Positions 43,208 through 52,408 are shown, counted from the first letter of the stretch. The stretch is DNA of 64,000 bases from Proteocatella sp041738345 (GCA_041738345.1 JBGSPX010000046.1:1-64000); one strand, 5' to 3'. Notes: generated by a model from the letters alone, not told the origin. Program-made: numbers and translations.

Positions 43208-44089
43208 TTAATTTATAATGTCTACCGTAATTGCTTCTGTTGTCGTTTTTGTAATGTATACATCCTTGTATAATTTAGAAAAATAATCATATGCCATCTT
43301 CAGCTCTTCATCATTTTCAAATATTCCAATCACTGTAGAACCAGAACCTGTCATCATAGCTTTTTGACTACCAAGTTTTTCTAAATCTTTCACTATAGTT
43401 TCCATTTCAGGAACTAATTCTAAACTGAAATCATAAAGTGCATTATCCATATATTTATATATCGCATATTTATCATTTTGGTTTATTGCGTTTACAAGTT
43501 TTTTCGTATTCGGATTATGCGTTATAAGCTCAAACCTTAGACGTCTAAAGGCTTCTGCCGTCGATATTCCCTTAGCTGGTTTTACAATAAGTAGTTTGAA
43601 ATCCAAAGACTTAAGCTCTGTAAATTCTTCGCCTATTCCTTCTGCCAGTTTTGTGCCACCTGCAATACAAAAAGGTACATCTGCTCCTAATTTAAGCCCT
43701 AACTGCATAAGTTCTTTTTCAGAAAAAACATTGGAATTAAATCGATTTAATGCAATGAGCACACCTGCAGCATCTGCACTTCCGCCACCCATTCCAGCAC
43801 CAGATGGAATATTTTTTTGAATGAAAATATCGTATCCATCCTTTAACCCAGCTTTTTGGTTAAAAAGCAAAGCCGCTTTATATGCAGTATTCCTTTCATC
43901 ACAAGGAATGGTTTTAGAATCTGATGTTATCGTTATGCAATTAGTTTTAGATTTCTTTACAAAAAGCTTATCAGCAAGTTCTATACTTTGCATAACCATA
44001 GATAAAAGATGATACCCATCATCCCGTTTTCCTTTTACTTCCAAAGACAAATTTACCTTTGCCCTTGCAATAACATTTATGCTATCCAT
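43208..44089 (-). CDS. ispE: 4-diphosphocytidyl-2-C-methyl-D-erythritol kinase
   Basis: 293 residues, GHMP kinase of the MEP isoprenoid pathway. The ATP loop PSGAGMGGGSADAAG begins at residue 95; KVNLSLEV-type start and MTGSGSTVIGIF in the C-terminal half are further marks. Isoprenoids from this route include the undecaprenyl carrier. It lies 22 bp before ddl. Confidence 0.94.
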   Translation of the reverse strand: MDSINVIARAKVNLSLEVKGKRDDGYHLLSMVMQSIELADKLFVKKSKTNCITITSDSKTIPCDERNTAYKAALLFNQKAGLKDGYDIFIQKNIPSGAGMGGGSADAAGVLIALNRFNSNVFSEKELMQLGLKLGADVPFCIAGGTKLAEGIGEEFTELKSLDFKLLIVKPAKGISTAEAFRRLRFELITHNPNTKKLVNAINQNDKYAIYKYMDNALYDFSLELVPEMETIVKDLEKLGSQKAMMTGSGSTVIGIFENDEELKMAYDYFSKLYKDVYITKTTTEAITVDIIN

Positions 44090-44164
44090 ATATTTCCTCT
44101 TTCAATATTCTACTAGTATTCTATTATACTATTACTTTTAGCATTTTTCTATATATTTAGCAAC

Positions 44165-44198
44165 AAAAAATCACTATTCAATAGCTATTGAATAGTGA
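44165..44198 (-). terminator. Terminator of veg
   Basis: A perfect 28-bp palindrome (44171-44198, arms TCACTATTCAATAG) followed on the minus strand by a T run (complement of 44165-44170). Confidence 0.87.
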
Positions 44199-44204
44199 CT
44201 GTAT

Positions 44205-44450
44205 TTAATCCCTGATTAATTTAAGTTGTACATTGGATGTAAGCACATCCGAGTAACTATAGGAAACTCTGCTTATTATATCGCCTTCATCTCCATATTT
44301 GACAATAAATATACTTGGATATATAGCCTCTAACATTCCAGTCTTAGTAATTATTTTTTTTCTGCCTTTGTTGGCCTTGACCACTATCCTTTGTCCTACG
44401 TATTTACCTATTCCTTTTTTGATATCCTCTGTAGTAAGTGCCTTATTCAA
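44205..44450 (-). CDS. veg: Veg family protein
   Basis: 81 residues, typical of the small Firmicute protein Veg, named for its strong vegetative promoter and linked in Bacillus to biofilm matrix expression. The GKYVGQRIVVKANKGRKK segment is the conserved part. It is monocistronic here, between a strong promoter and a strong terminator, as in other species, and lies before ispE on the same strand. Confidence 0.9.
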   Translation of the reverse strand: MNKALTTEDIKKGIGKYVGQRIVVKANKGRKKIITKTGMLEAIYPSIFIVKYGDEGDIISRVSYSYSDVLTSNVQLKLIRD

Positions 44451-44479
44451 AAATTACACCCCCTCAACATTCTGTATCT

Positions 44480-44509
44480 ATCATAACACAATGGCGAGGG
44501 TTTTGTCAA
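44480..44509 (-). promoter_or_regulatory. Strong promoter for veg
   Basis: TTGACA (complement of 44504-44509), 18-bp spacer, TATGAT (complement of 44480-44485). GGGG-type ribosome site follows. Confidence 0.75.
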
Positions 44510-44564
44510 GACGTAATTTTTTATTGTATATCAATTCAAGTCACATGTCAATAGTTATTTCTTA

Positions 44565-46385
44565 TTATTTTCTACTTTTCGCTCTAAGATTCTTATCAAG
44601 GATTTTCTTTCTTATTCTTATTGATTTTGGAGTAATTTCAACAAGCTCATCATCAGTTATAAATTCAATAGTTTCTTCAAGAGACATTCTTTTTGGTGGA
44701 GAAAGCTTAAGTGATTCATCTGAACCCGATGCTCTCATGTTCGTAGCTTGTTTTCTCTTACAAATATTTACATCAATATCTCCAGATTTAGCATTTTGTC
44801 CAACTATCATTCCTTGATAAACATCTTGCCCTGCATCTATGAAAAGAATTCCTCTATCTTGAGCATTAAATAGACCATAAGCCACAGCTACTCCAGTTTC
44901 CCATGCAACAAGTGAACCTATATTTCTAGTGATTATATCACCTTTGTACGGCTCATAACACTCAAATAAAGTATTTAGTATACCATTACCTTTTGTATCC
45001 GTCATAAACTCTGAACGGTATCCTATAAGACCTCTAGTAGGTATAAGGAACTCAAGTCTTACATAACTTCCTTTAGATTGAGTCATGTTAACCATCTCAC
45101 CTTTTCTACCACCTAGTTTTTCCATTACAGGACCCATAAATTCATCAGGCACATCTATTATAACTCTTTCGATTGGCTCTAAAAGATTTCCTTTTTCGTC
45201 ACGATTGTAAAGTACCTCAGGTTTTGAAACTTGGAATTCATAACCTTCTCTTCTCATTGTTTCCATAAGAATAGTAAGGTGAAGCTCTCCTCTTCCTGAA
45301 ACTTTAAACGCATCCGCAGCTTCAGTCTCTTCAACTCTTAGCGATACATTTGTTTTAAGTTCTTTTGTAAGTCTGTCTCTAAGTTGTCTTGAAGTTACAA
45401 ATTTTCCTTCTCTTCCTGCAAAAGGACTATCATTTACAGAAAAAGTCATTGCAATAGTAGGCTCTGAAATTTTAACAAAAGGAAGTGCTTCTTTTGTATT
45501 AACATCAGTAATAGTATCTCCTATGTTAATATTTTCAATACCTGCTATAGCAATTATATTTCCTACAGTAGCTGATTCAACTTCAACTCTGTTTAGACCT
45601 ATATAATCATATACCTTACCTATTTTAGCTTTGTATCCTATCTCAGGATCAGCATAATTTACTACATACATTTCAGTTCCAGTTTTTATAGTTCCTCTTT
45701 GAACTTTTCCAACCCCTATTCTTCCTACATAATCATTATAATCTATAGTAGAAATCAAAATTTGAGGTGTTCCGTCATCATCGCCAACTGGCTCTGGTAT
45801 ATGTTTAACTATTATCTCAAATAAATCATGCATATTTTCTTTCAAGTCATCTGGATCAAGTCCCGCTTTACCTGCTCTAGCTGATGCAAATATAAACGGC
45901 GAATCAAGCTGAATTTCATTAGCATCCAATTCCATAAATAGTTCAAGAACTTCATCTACAACCTCATGCGGTCTAGCTTCTGGTCTATCTACTTTATTTA
46001 CACATATAATTGCTGGAAGCTCAAGTTCAAGCGCTTTCTTTAGAACGAATTTAGTCTGAGGCATAGGTCCTTCAAATGCATCTACTACAAGCACAACCCC
46101 ATCTACCATCTTTAGTATACGTTCAACTTCTCCTCCAAAATCAGCATGGCCAGGAGTATCGACTATATTTATCTTTGTATCATGATACATTACAGCCGTA
46201 TTTTTAGAAAGAATCGTAATTCCTCTTTCTCTTTCTAAATCATTAGAGTCCATTACTCTCTCATTAACTTCCTGATTTTGTCTAAATATTCCACTTTGCT
46301 TTAAAAGCGCGTCTACAAGCGTGGTTTTACCATGGTCAACGTGGGCGATTATCGCTACGTTTCTGATATTGTTTTTACTACTCAA
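44565..46385 (-). CDS. typA: Ribosome-associated GTPase TypA/BipA
   Basis: 606 residues, translation-factor GTPase. G1 AHVDHGKT at 14-21, then RGITI, DTPGHADF and NKVDRPEA complete the G domain; EF-G-like domains and the TypA-specific C terminus (NICKRKQATNMRASGSDE) follow. The start is TTG with AAGGATG upstream. It is monocistronic with an extended -10 promoter. Confidence 0.96.
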   Translation of the reverse strand: MSSKNNIRNVAIIAHVDHGKTTLVDALLKQSGIFRQNQEVNERVMDSNDLERERGITILSKNTAVMYHDTKINIVDTPGHADFGGEVERILKMVDGVVLVVDAFEGPMPQTKFVLKKALELELPAIICVNKVDRPEARPHEVVDEVLELFMELDANEIQLDSPFIFASARAGKAGLDPDDLKENMHDLFEIIVKHIPEPVGDDDGTPQILISTIDYNDYVGRIGVGKVQRGTIKTGTEMYVVNYADPEIGYKAKIGKVYDYIGLNRVEVESATVGNIIAIAGIENINIGDTITDVNTKEALPFVKISEPTIAMTFSVNDSPFAGREGKFVTSRQLRDRLTKELKTNVSLRVEETEAADAFKVSGRGELHLTILMETMRREGYEFQVSKPEVLYNRDEKGNLLEPIERVIIDVPDEFMGPVMEKLGGRKGEMVNMTQSKGSYVRLEFLIPTRGLIGYRSEFMTDTKGNGILNTLFECYEPYKGDIITRNIGSLVAWETGVAVAYGLFNAQDRGILFIDAGQDVYQGMIVGQNAKSGDIDVNICKRKQATNMRASGSDESLKLSPPKRMSLEETIEFITDDELVEITPKSIRIRKKILDKNLRAKSRK

Positions 46386-46466
46386 AGTTACACATCCTTT
46401 TTTTAAATAAAAATATATATTAACAAATTAAAAATCAAATTAAATCAAATTTTCCACAACTTATAT

Positions 46467-46475
46467 ATTATACCA
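46467..46475 (-). promoter_or_regulatory. Extended -10 promoter for typA
   Basis: Minus strand TGGTATAAT, 82 bp upstream of the typA start, no good -35. The 316-bp gap 46386-46701 holds this, very AT-rich DNA and the leader hairpin of the next gene. Confidence 0.5.
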
Positions 46476-46642
46476 TAACCTCATATACTATGCTAATATT
46501 TTTTATTTTACCCTTTAATATGAATTTTACTCATAAAAAATATATTAATTTAAATTATAAATATATTAATTCATAGTAGAAATATATGCTTTTTTTTGGT
46601 AACATATAGTTATTACTACAATATTATCAATAAATTTTAATA

Positions 46643-46674
46643 TTGGCTATTAAAAAATAGCCAATTTAATTTTT
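46643..46674 (+). terminator. Terminator-like hairpin in the leader of the parvulin gene
   Basis: Perfect nine-base arms TTGGCTATT and AATAGCCAA around AAAA, followed by TTTAATTTTT, only 27 bp before the start codon. It could be an attenuator of the parvulin gene or the end of an upstream transcript. Confidence 0.6.
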
Positions 46675-46701
46675 ATAATAAAAATTTTAAGGAGAATAAA
46701 A

Positions 46702-47445
46702 ATGGAAAATAAAGTATTAGCAAAAGTTGGAGCTTATGAGGTTACTCAAGAAGATATCGCACATATGATGCAAAACCTTAGTCCACAGGTAGCATCTCAA
46801 TTTATGGGCCCAGAAGGCGAGCAAAGACTTCTTGCTGAAATAATAAACCAAAAACTATTATTATGCGAAGCTGTAGAAGCTAAATTTGAAGAAAATGCAG
46901 ATTTTATAGAAGAATTTTCAAAAGTAAAAGAAAATTTTCTTTCTCAATATTCAGTAAAAAAAATAATAGGTTCAGTTACAGTAAGTGACGAAGAAGCAAA
47001 AAAATTCTACGAAGAAAACCCAACACTTTTCGTAACTCCACCACAAGTAAGAGCAAGTCATATACTTGTAGCTGAAGAAGATATTGCAAATGAACTTTAT
47101 GCAAAAATTCAAGCAGGTGAAAGTTTTGAAGAACTAGCTATAGACAACTCTACTTGTCCATCAGGCGTAAATGGTGGAGATCTTAGCTTCTTTGGAAAAG
47201 GTCAAATGGTTCCAGAATTTGAAAATGCAGCATATGAACTTGAAGTAGGTCAGGTTTCAGCACCTGTAAAAACTCAATTCGGATACCATATAATCAAGCT
47301 TACTGACAAAAAAGAAGAAGAACTTCACTCATATGACGAAGTTCACCCAAATATTGTTCAAAACCTTACAGCTCAAAAACAAAACGAAACATATTTCAAT
47401 CATTTAGCAGAATTAAACACTAAATATACTGTAGAAAAATTCTAA
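46702..47445 (+). CDS. PpiC-type (parvulin) peptidyl-prolyl isomerase, cytoplasmic
   Basis: 247 residues: an N-terminal helical chaperone-like part (1-110) and a parvulin domain (about 112-205; SHILV, GGDLSFFGKGQMVPEFE, TQFGYHIIKL). There is no signal peptide or lipobox, unlike secreted PrsA, so it should act in the cytoplasm, perhaps on nascent or newly folded proteins. It is monocistronic with AAGGAG upstream and a strong terminator. Confidence 0.9.
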   Translation: MENKVLAKVGAYEVTQEDIAHMMQNLSPQVASQFMGPEGEQRLLAEIINQKLLLCEAVEAKFEENADFIEEFSKVKENFLSQYSVKKIIGSVTVSDEEAKKFYEENPTLFVTPPQVRASHILVAEEDIANELYAKIQAGESFEELAIDNSTCPSGVNGGDLSFFGKGQMVPEFENAAYELEVGQVSAPVKTQFGYHIIKLTDKKEEELHSYDEVHPNIVQNLTAQKQNETYFNHLAELNTKYTVEKF

Positions 47446-47466
47446 TAAAAACTATTTAAAACGATT

Positions 47467-47520
47467 AAGGGAATATTGTGAAATCAGAAATTCATTTCAT
47501 AATATTCCCTTATTTTTTTT
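47467..47520 (+). terminator. Terminator of the parvulin gene
   Basis: Arms of 18 bases (47467-47484 and 47494-47511) pair with one mismatch; TATTTTTTTT follows. Confidence 0.88.
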
Positions 47521-47534
47521 GCAAATTATAAAAT

Positions 47535-47637
47535 CACCTCTTGATTTATTCAAATAGCTATGCTATTATTTATTAATCGATGAAATACAATTGTGTTTCA
47601 CAAGCGGACTGAGACCCTAATAATCATAGCAGAGGTG
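47535..47637 (+). promoter_or_regulatory. Inverted repeats that could mask the lysC ribosome site
   Basis: CACCTCT (47535-47541) is complementary to AGAGGTG (47631-47637), the ribosome site. GCTATG-CT-ATTATT (47557-47570) is complementary to AATAATCATAGC (47619-47630), directly next to it. If transcription starts further upstream this would form a stem hiding the ribosome site. If it starts near 47576 the left arms are not in the RNA. No lysine riboswitch core was seen. Confidence 0.4.
47541..47569 (+). promoter_or_regulatory. Promoter candidate for aspartokinase
   Basis: TTGATT (47541-47546), 17-bp spacer, TATTAT (47564-47569). The transcript would begin near 47576 with a leader of about 68 bases. 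It overlaps the inverted repeats described for 47535-47637. Confidence 0.5.
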
Positions 47638-47643
47638 TATATT

Positions 47644-48849
47644 ATGAGTTTAGTAGTGCAAAAATTCGGCGGAAGTTCAGTCGCCGACAAAGAAAAAATC
47701 TTTAACGTTGCAAATATAGCAACTAAAACATTTTCAGAAGGAAATGATGTAATTGTAGTAGTTTCTGCTCAAGGCGATACTACAGATGAACTTTTAGCTA
47801 AAGCAGCTGAAATAAATCCAAATCCTACGACAAGAGAAATGGATATGCTCCTAGCTACAGGAGAGCAAATATCCATTTCTCTTCTTGCCATGGCAATTCA
47901 ATCCCTTGGCTTTCCCGTAGTCTCTCTAACCGGATGGCAAGTTGGACTTCGTACTGATTCAAGTTATTCAAGCGCAAGAATAAAGAGTCTTACTAATTCT
48001 CGAATACAAGAAGAACTTGCAAATAGAAAAATTGTTATAGTCGCTGGCTTTCAGGGTATAAACAAGTCGTACGATATAACAACCCTAGGTAGAGGCGGAA
48101 GCGATACCACAGCGGTGGCACTTGCCGCCCAACTTAGAGCTGATATTTGTCAGATATATACAGATGTAGACGGTATATACACCGCAGATCCTAGAAAAAT
48201 AAAAAATGCAAAGAAACTGGAAAACATATCATATGATGAAATGCTTGAGCTTGCTACAATGGGCGCTCAAGTACTCCATAACCGCTCAGTTGAGCTTGCT
48301 AAAAGATATAATGTTAATCTGGAGGTACTTTCCAGTTTTTCAAAATTACCAGGCACAATAGTAAAGGAGAATGACAAAATGGAAAAAATGTTAGTCAGAG
48401 GCATTGCAAAGGATGATGATGTAGCAGTAATAGAGCTTATAGAAATAAAGGACGTTCCAGGAATAGCCTTTAAAGTATTTTCTTTAATTGCAGGAAAAAA
48501 AATAAGCGTAGATATCATACTTCAGTCTACAGGCAGACATGGTACTAGAGATATAAGCTTTACAATAGCTAAAAGTAATGTAAAAGAGGCTATAAATGCC
48601 CTTGAAGAGTTAAAGCCAGTGCTAGGCTTTAAAGAAGTTTCTGTAAACGAAAATATAGCTAAAATTTCAATTGTAGGTACAGGTATGATAAATAATGCCG
48701 GAATTGCCGCAGAAATGTTTGAAGCGCTTTCAAATAACGATATAAATATCCAAATGATATCTTCTTCAGAAATAAAAATTTCTGTAATCATAGATAAGAA
48801 AGATGCCGATAGAGCGGTTCAAGCTATTCACGACCAATTTTTTGATTAA
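47644..48849 (+). CDS. lysC: Aspartate kinase (monofunctional, two ACT domains)
   Basis: 401 residues. It phosphorylates aspartate, first step to lysine, threonine and methionine. The kinase core starts MSLVVQKFGGSSVAD and holds GRGGSDTTAVALAA and the aspartate-binding TDVDGIYTADPR; two ACT domains (about 265-401) allow feedback by amino acids. GAGGTG lies six bases before the ATG at 47644; a 17-residue upstream extension lacks a ribosome site. A Met inside the frame (around 48379, after AAGGAG) could give a separate regulatory beta subunit as in Bacillus LysC. Confidence 0.94.
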   Translation: MSLVVQKFGGSSVADKEKIFNVANIATKTFSEGNDVIVVVSAQGDTTDELLAKAAEINPNPTTREMDMLLATGEQISISLLAMAIQSLGFPVVSLTGWQVGLRTDSSYSSARIKSLTNSRIQEELANRKIVIVAGFQGINKSYDITTLGRGGSDTTAVALAAQLRADICQIYTDVDGIYTADPRKIKNAKKLENISYDEMLELATMGAQVLHNRSVELAKRYNVNLEVLSSFSKLPGTIVKENDKMEKMLVRGIAKDDDVAVIELIEIKDVPGIAFKVFSLIAGKKISVDIILQSTGRHGTRDISFTIAKSNVKEAINALEELKPVLGFKEVSVNENIAKISIVGTGMINNAGIAAEMFEALSNNDINIQMISSSEIKISVIIDKKDADRAVQAIHDQFFD

Positions 48850-48865
48850 AAAAACTTTCTCATAA

Positions 48866-48917
48866 AAAATGCTCCTATAGAAAACTGTAAATTTACAGTC
48901 CTTTATAGGAGCATTTT
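48866..48917. terminator. Bidirectional terminator between lysC and the DHHW gene
   Basis: Perfect 14-base outer arms (48866-48879 and 48904-48917), with an inner ACTGTAAATTTACAGT palindrome. A and T runs flank it; it serves both converging genes. Confidence 0.88.
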
Positions 48918-48931
48918 GGTTTATATAGATA

Positions 48932-50128
48932 CTAGTTAATCGTTCTTATACTTCTATAAACATAAAGTACGATATCCGGTTTATATTCAAGTGCATAATC
49001 TGTAACCGATTTATCTTTATAATATCTTGTATCTAGCATTCTAGTTTCACTTGCCATAGTAGACATAAATGCTGAAAATGGAATTCCAAAAGAATCTTTT
49101 ACTATAAGAATTTTTTTGCCATTTAAATTTTCTTTATTCTCAATTATAACTTCAGGATAATCCGCCCCAAAATAAGATACATATCTATTTGTAAATATAC
49201 TTTTATCTTCAAGAATTTCATTTCTTATTATTGCCTCTTTAAAATTCCCTTCAAAAGTTTCGATTTTATTTTTCTTTTTAACTGTAACTTTATAAGTTGT
49301 ATCATAATTTGGCGTTATAAGCGAAAAATCATCTACTCCACCAAAATACTTTCCTACTCGTCTTCCCTGAGAACCTAAAAAACTATTATTAAAAGTATCT
49401 ATATTATAATTTGAAATATCTGTATACTTTTTTTCAGAGTCAAGATCTAATTTATAGAGGGTTTTTATTTTTTCTACAACCTGCCCTACGCCCCAAAATG
49501 ACGTTTGTATCGTCCAATGATGATCTGTATTATAAAACATATCATCTTTATCAATAGGTGCTCTATCGATTAAATTTCGAAGATCTATCGTGTTTACATT
49601 GCCATTTTTTAATTGAGATACAATTTTATCCGAATTTTCATTTGAATAATCTATTATCGCTGAGTTTAACTTAGTATGCCCCTTTATAAACTTTATAGGA
49701 GTTTGAACATACAAAAAATTTATTCCATTTTGAGATAACACTTTGTTCATTTCTACAATTTCAGCTACTGCCTTAGTATTATCTTCTTTAAATGCTACAA
49801 AATGAAGTTTTTCATGATTATCTTTTATTATATTATAAGAACTATCTACATCAATAATATAATCCTTATCTAACCCTTTTTGAGTAAGACCATAAATATT
49901 TACAAATGTATTTTGCCCAAATACATTTGAAGAAAACCCATTTTCAATTCCTTTTATACAACCTTTTAGAATTCCACTTACACTAGAATCCACCTTATAA
50001 CTGCTCTTTAAACTCAAATATGCATCCTTTGCAACATCCTTTGCATTTACTGTAACCGTAAGAAGTCCTGTAAATCCTAAAAAACCTATAAAAGTCAATA
50101 CAAGCCCTTTTTTCAATGTAAATTTCAT
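48932..50128 (-). CDS. DHHW-family (AlgX/AlgJ-like) cell-surface acylation protein
   Basis: 398 residues. An N-terminal signal/anchor (about 8-28) is followed by an extracytoplasmic domain with the DHHW motif at 202-205 and a KDSFG motif near 345, which supply the catalytic Asp-His and Ser in AlgJ/AlgX-type SGNH acetyltransferases. It probably moves acyl groups, delivered by the adjacent MBOAT protein, onto an exported polysaccharide or wall polymer. The gene follows the MBOAT gene by 12 bp. The polymer is unknown, as no glycosyltransferases are nearby. Confidence 0.85.
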   Translation of the reverse strand: MKFTLKKGLVLTFIGFLGFTGLLTVTVNAKDVAKDAYLSLKSSYKVDSSVSGILKGCIKGIENGFSSNVFGQNTFVNIYGLTQKGLDKDYIIDVDSSYNIIKDNHEKLHFVAFKEDNTKAVAEIVEMNKVLSQNGINFLYVQTPIKFIKGHTKLNSAIIDYSNENSDKIVSQLKNGNVNTIDLRNLIDRAPIDKDDMFYNTDHHWTIQTSFWGVGQVVEKIKTLYKLDLDSEKKYTDISNYNIDTFNNSFLGSQGRRVGKYFGGVDDFSLITPNYDTTYKVTVKKKNKIETFEGNFKEAIIRNEILEDKSIFTNRYVSYFGADYPEVIIENKENLNGKKILIVKDSFGIPFSAFMSTMASETRMLDTRYYKDKSVTDYALEYKPDIVLYVYRSIRTIN

Positions 50129-50140
50129 AGTATTTCCTCA

Positions 50141-51577
50141 CTAAAAATTAAAATATATAAACGGATTGTAAGTTCCCTTTATCAAATAAGATGTTGCAAT
50201 TAAAAAAAATGTTCCTAATACTAATACATAAACAAATTCTAAACTCTTTGCAAATACAGAGTTCTTTTCCAAAGAATGATATCCTTTTTTAAATCCTGAA
50301 ATAAGTGGAAAAGATGCCATAATTCCCATTACGTAAACTGTCCAATTATCGTGCAGATAAAGCATAGTTATGCTTTCTACTGGAACATCTCCATTCAAAG
50401 AAAGCATTGCCCTTATAAAATCGTATGCTTCCGATATGCTATTTGCTCTAAAAAGTATCCATCCAAAAAACACTATAATAAGTGTATAAATATGACCTAT
50501 TAAAAAACTTTTTTCCAAGTACTTATCTAAACCCGTAAATTTTTCAATAATTATAAGTATACCAAAATATATCCCCCATGTAATAAAAGTCCAGTTTGCA
50601 CCATGCCATATTCCTGTACATATCCAAACTATAGCAATATTTCTAAATTGCTTGGCAAAACTAACTCTTGAGCCTCCAAGTGGGATATATACATAATCTC
50701 TAAACCATGTCCCTAGCGAAATATGCCATCTTCTCCAAAAGTCAGAAACTGATTTAGCCATATATGGATGATTAAAATTCTCCGAAAAGTGAAATCCGAA
50801 TAATTTTCCAAGCCCTATAGCCATATCTGAATATCCTGAAAAATCGAAGTAAATTTGAAGCATATATGCAAGTGCTCCCATAAAAGCCATAAGTGCAGAT
50901 AAGTTTTCTGTTGGAAGACTGTATGCCTTATCCGCAATAAGTGCAAATTGATTAGCAAGTATTACTTTTTTCGCAATACCCATTATAAATCTAGCTATTC
51001 CGTCCGAAAAATCATCAAGTGTAGCACTTCTTTCTCTAAGTTCCTTAGCTATAGTCTCATATCTAACTATTGGTCCTGCAATAAGTTGGGGAAAAAACGA
51101 TATATAAAGTCCTACATCCATAGGATTCTTAAACGCTTTTGCTTTTTTTCTATAAACGTCAATAACATAAGATATCCCTTGAAACGTGAAAAAAGAAATA
51201 CCTATAGGAAGTGCTATTTCTGGAACAGGAATACTTAATTTAAGCATTGCATTTATATTTGATATAATAAAACCAGAATACTTAAATATTCCTAAAATCC
51301 CTAGATTAAAACAAAGCATTACCGTTAACACTGGCTTTGTTTTAAATTTCCATTTATTAAATTCGTCATCCTCATCTAAAAGTCTTCCGAATAAATAATT
51401 CGCAAGAATACACCCAATCATAATAAGTACAAAAACAGGTTCTCCCCACGCATAAAATGCTAAACTAAATAAAAGTAATAATTTATTTTTTGCATCATGC
51501 GTCTTTACTATCTTATAATATAAAAATAATAATAGTGGCAAAAATACAAACAAAAAAAACGTGCTAGAAAAAAGCAT
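50141..51577 (-). CDS. MBOAT-family O-acyltransferase (AlgI/DltB-like)
   Basis: 478 residues with about 11 membrane spans. The catalytic histidine H325 is in TGIWHGANWTF, and a second conserved histidine, H285, lies in SDFWRRWHISLGTW, both typical of AlgI. It hands acyl groups across the membrane to an outside transferase, here the DHHW protein encoded next. DltB is less likely: no dltA, dltC or dltD is present. Confidence 0.92.
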   Translation of the reverse strand: MLFSSTFFLFVFLPLLLFLYYKIVKTHDAKNKLLLLFSLAFYAWGEPVFVLIMIGCILANYLFGRLLDEDDEFNKWKFKTKPVLTVMLCFNLGILGIFKYSGFIISNINAMLKLSIPVPEIALPIGISFFTFQGISYVIDVYRKKAKAFKNPMDVGLYISFFPQLIAGPIVRYETIAKELRERSATLDDFSDGIARFIMGIAKKVILANQFALIADKAYSLPTENLSALMAFMGALAYMLQIYFDFSGYSDMAIGLGKLFGFHFSENFNHPYMAKSVSDFWRRWHISLGTWFRDYVYIPLGGSRVSFAKQFRNIAIVWICTGIWHGANWTFITWGIYFGILIIIEKFTGLDKYLEKSFLIGHIYTLIIVFFGWILFRANSISEAYDFIRAMLSLNGDVPVESITMLYLHDNWTVYVMGIMASFPLISGFKKGYHSLEKNSVFAKSLEFVYVLVLGTFFLIATSYLIKGTYNPFIYFNF

Positions 51578-51590
51578 TTATAACTCCTTC

Positions 51591-52325
51591 TTAAATATGA
51601 TTTAATTCTAAATCTAATCCTTCAAAAACTTCTCCAATTTTCTTACGTATAGCAAGCGTTGCCCTTACATCCTTACTTGTAGCATCTCTGTTTATAAGTA
51701 CAAGTTTATTTCCTCTATAGTAATCAATAAGACCCGCTGCTGGATATACGCCAAGAGAAGTCCCACCTATTATAAGCACATCTGCATTTTTAATATGCTC
51801 TATAGCATTTTGAACAACATCATTCTCAAGCCCTTCTTGATATAAAACTACATCAGGTTTTATAATTCCACCACATTCACAACGCGGCACACCTTCTGAA
51901 TTTAAAATAAATTCTACATCATAAAATTTTTTGCACTTCATACAATAATTTCTATGCACTGAACCATGTAGTTCAAATACAGCTTTACTTCCTGCTTTTT
52001 GATGTAAACCATCTATATTCTGCGTTATTACTGCGCTAAGTTTTCCTCTAGCTTCAAGTTTTGCTAATCCAATATGTGCATTATTAGGGACTGCGTCAAG
52101 AAAAAGCATTTTATCTTTATAAAACTTAAAAAACTCTTCAGTATTTCTCATAAAAAAATCATGTGATAGTATAACTTCAGGTGGATATTTATATTTTTGA
52201 TTGTAAAGTCCATCTACACTTCTAAAATCAGGAATTCCGCTTTCTGTTGATACTCCGGCGCCTCCAAAAAATACTATTCTTTTAGCATTTTCTATAATAT
52301 CTTTAAAAACCGTGATCTCGTTCAT
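51591..52325 (-). CDS. cobB: NAD-dependent protein deacylase (sirtuin)
   Basis: 244 residues. NAD-binding GAGVSTESGIPDFRS (18-32) and TQNIDGLHQKAG (about 106), catalytic histidine in ELHGSVH, and a zinc site of the form CxxC...CxC (CMKC and RCEC) are complete. It removes acetyl or other acyl groups from lysines. Downstream on the strand are the MBOAT/DHHW genes, 13 bp away, but a functional link is not evident. Confidence 0.94.
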   Translation of the reverse strand: MNEITVFKDIIENAKRIVFFGGAGVSTESGIPDFRSVDGLYNQKYKYPPEVILSHDFFMRNTEEFFKFYKDKMLFLDAVPNNAHIGLAKLEARGKLSAVITQNIDGLHQKAGSKAVFELHGSVHRNYCMKCKKFYDVEFILNSEGVPRCECGGIIKPDVVLYQEGLENDVVQNAIEHIKNADVLIIGGTSLGVYPAAGLIDYYRGNKLVLINRDATSKDVRATLAIRKKIGEVFEGLDLELNHI

Positions 52326-52352
52326 TGCTATTCCTCCATTTTAAATTAGAAT

Positions 52353-52389
52353 TATAAAAAAGTCACATCTTCCTCAAGAAGTTGTGACT
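52353..52389 (-). terminator. Terminator of infC-rpmI-rplT
   Basis: Twelve-base arms (52361-52372 and 52378-52389) with one mismatch; a T run follows on the minus strand (complement of 52356-52361). It is 20 bp past the rplT stop. Confidence 0.87.
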
Positions 52390-52408
52390 ACTTTATATAT
52401 TTATGATG

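Noticed and set aside
47590..47615. TPP riboswitch, suggested by CTGAGA
   Set aside because: The ACTGAGA string stands alone; the matching second core and overall size are absent.
47446..47643. Lysine riboswitch before lysC
   Set aside because: The leader is too short and lacks the conserved lysine-riboswitch core; only inverted repeats around the ribosome site are seen.
48379..48849. Independent gene for an aspartokinase beta subunit
   Set aside because: An internal AAGGAG and ATG make an in-frame product possible, but there is no separate promoter; noted under lysC instead.
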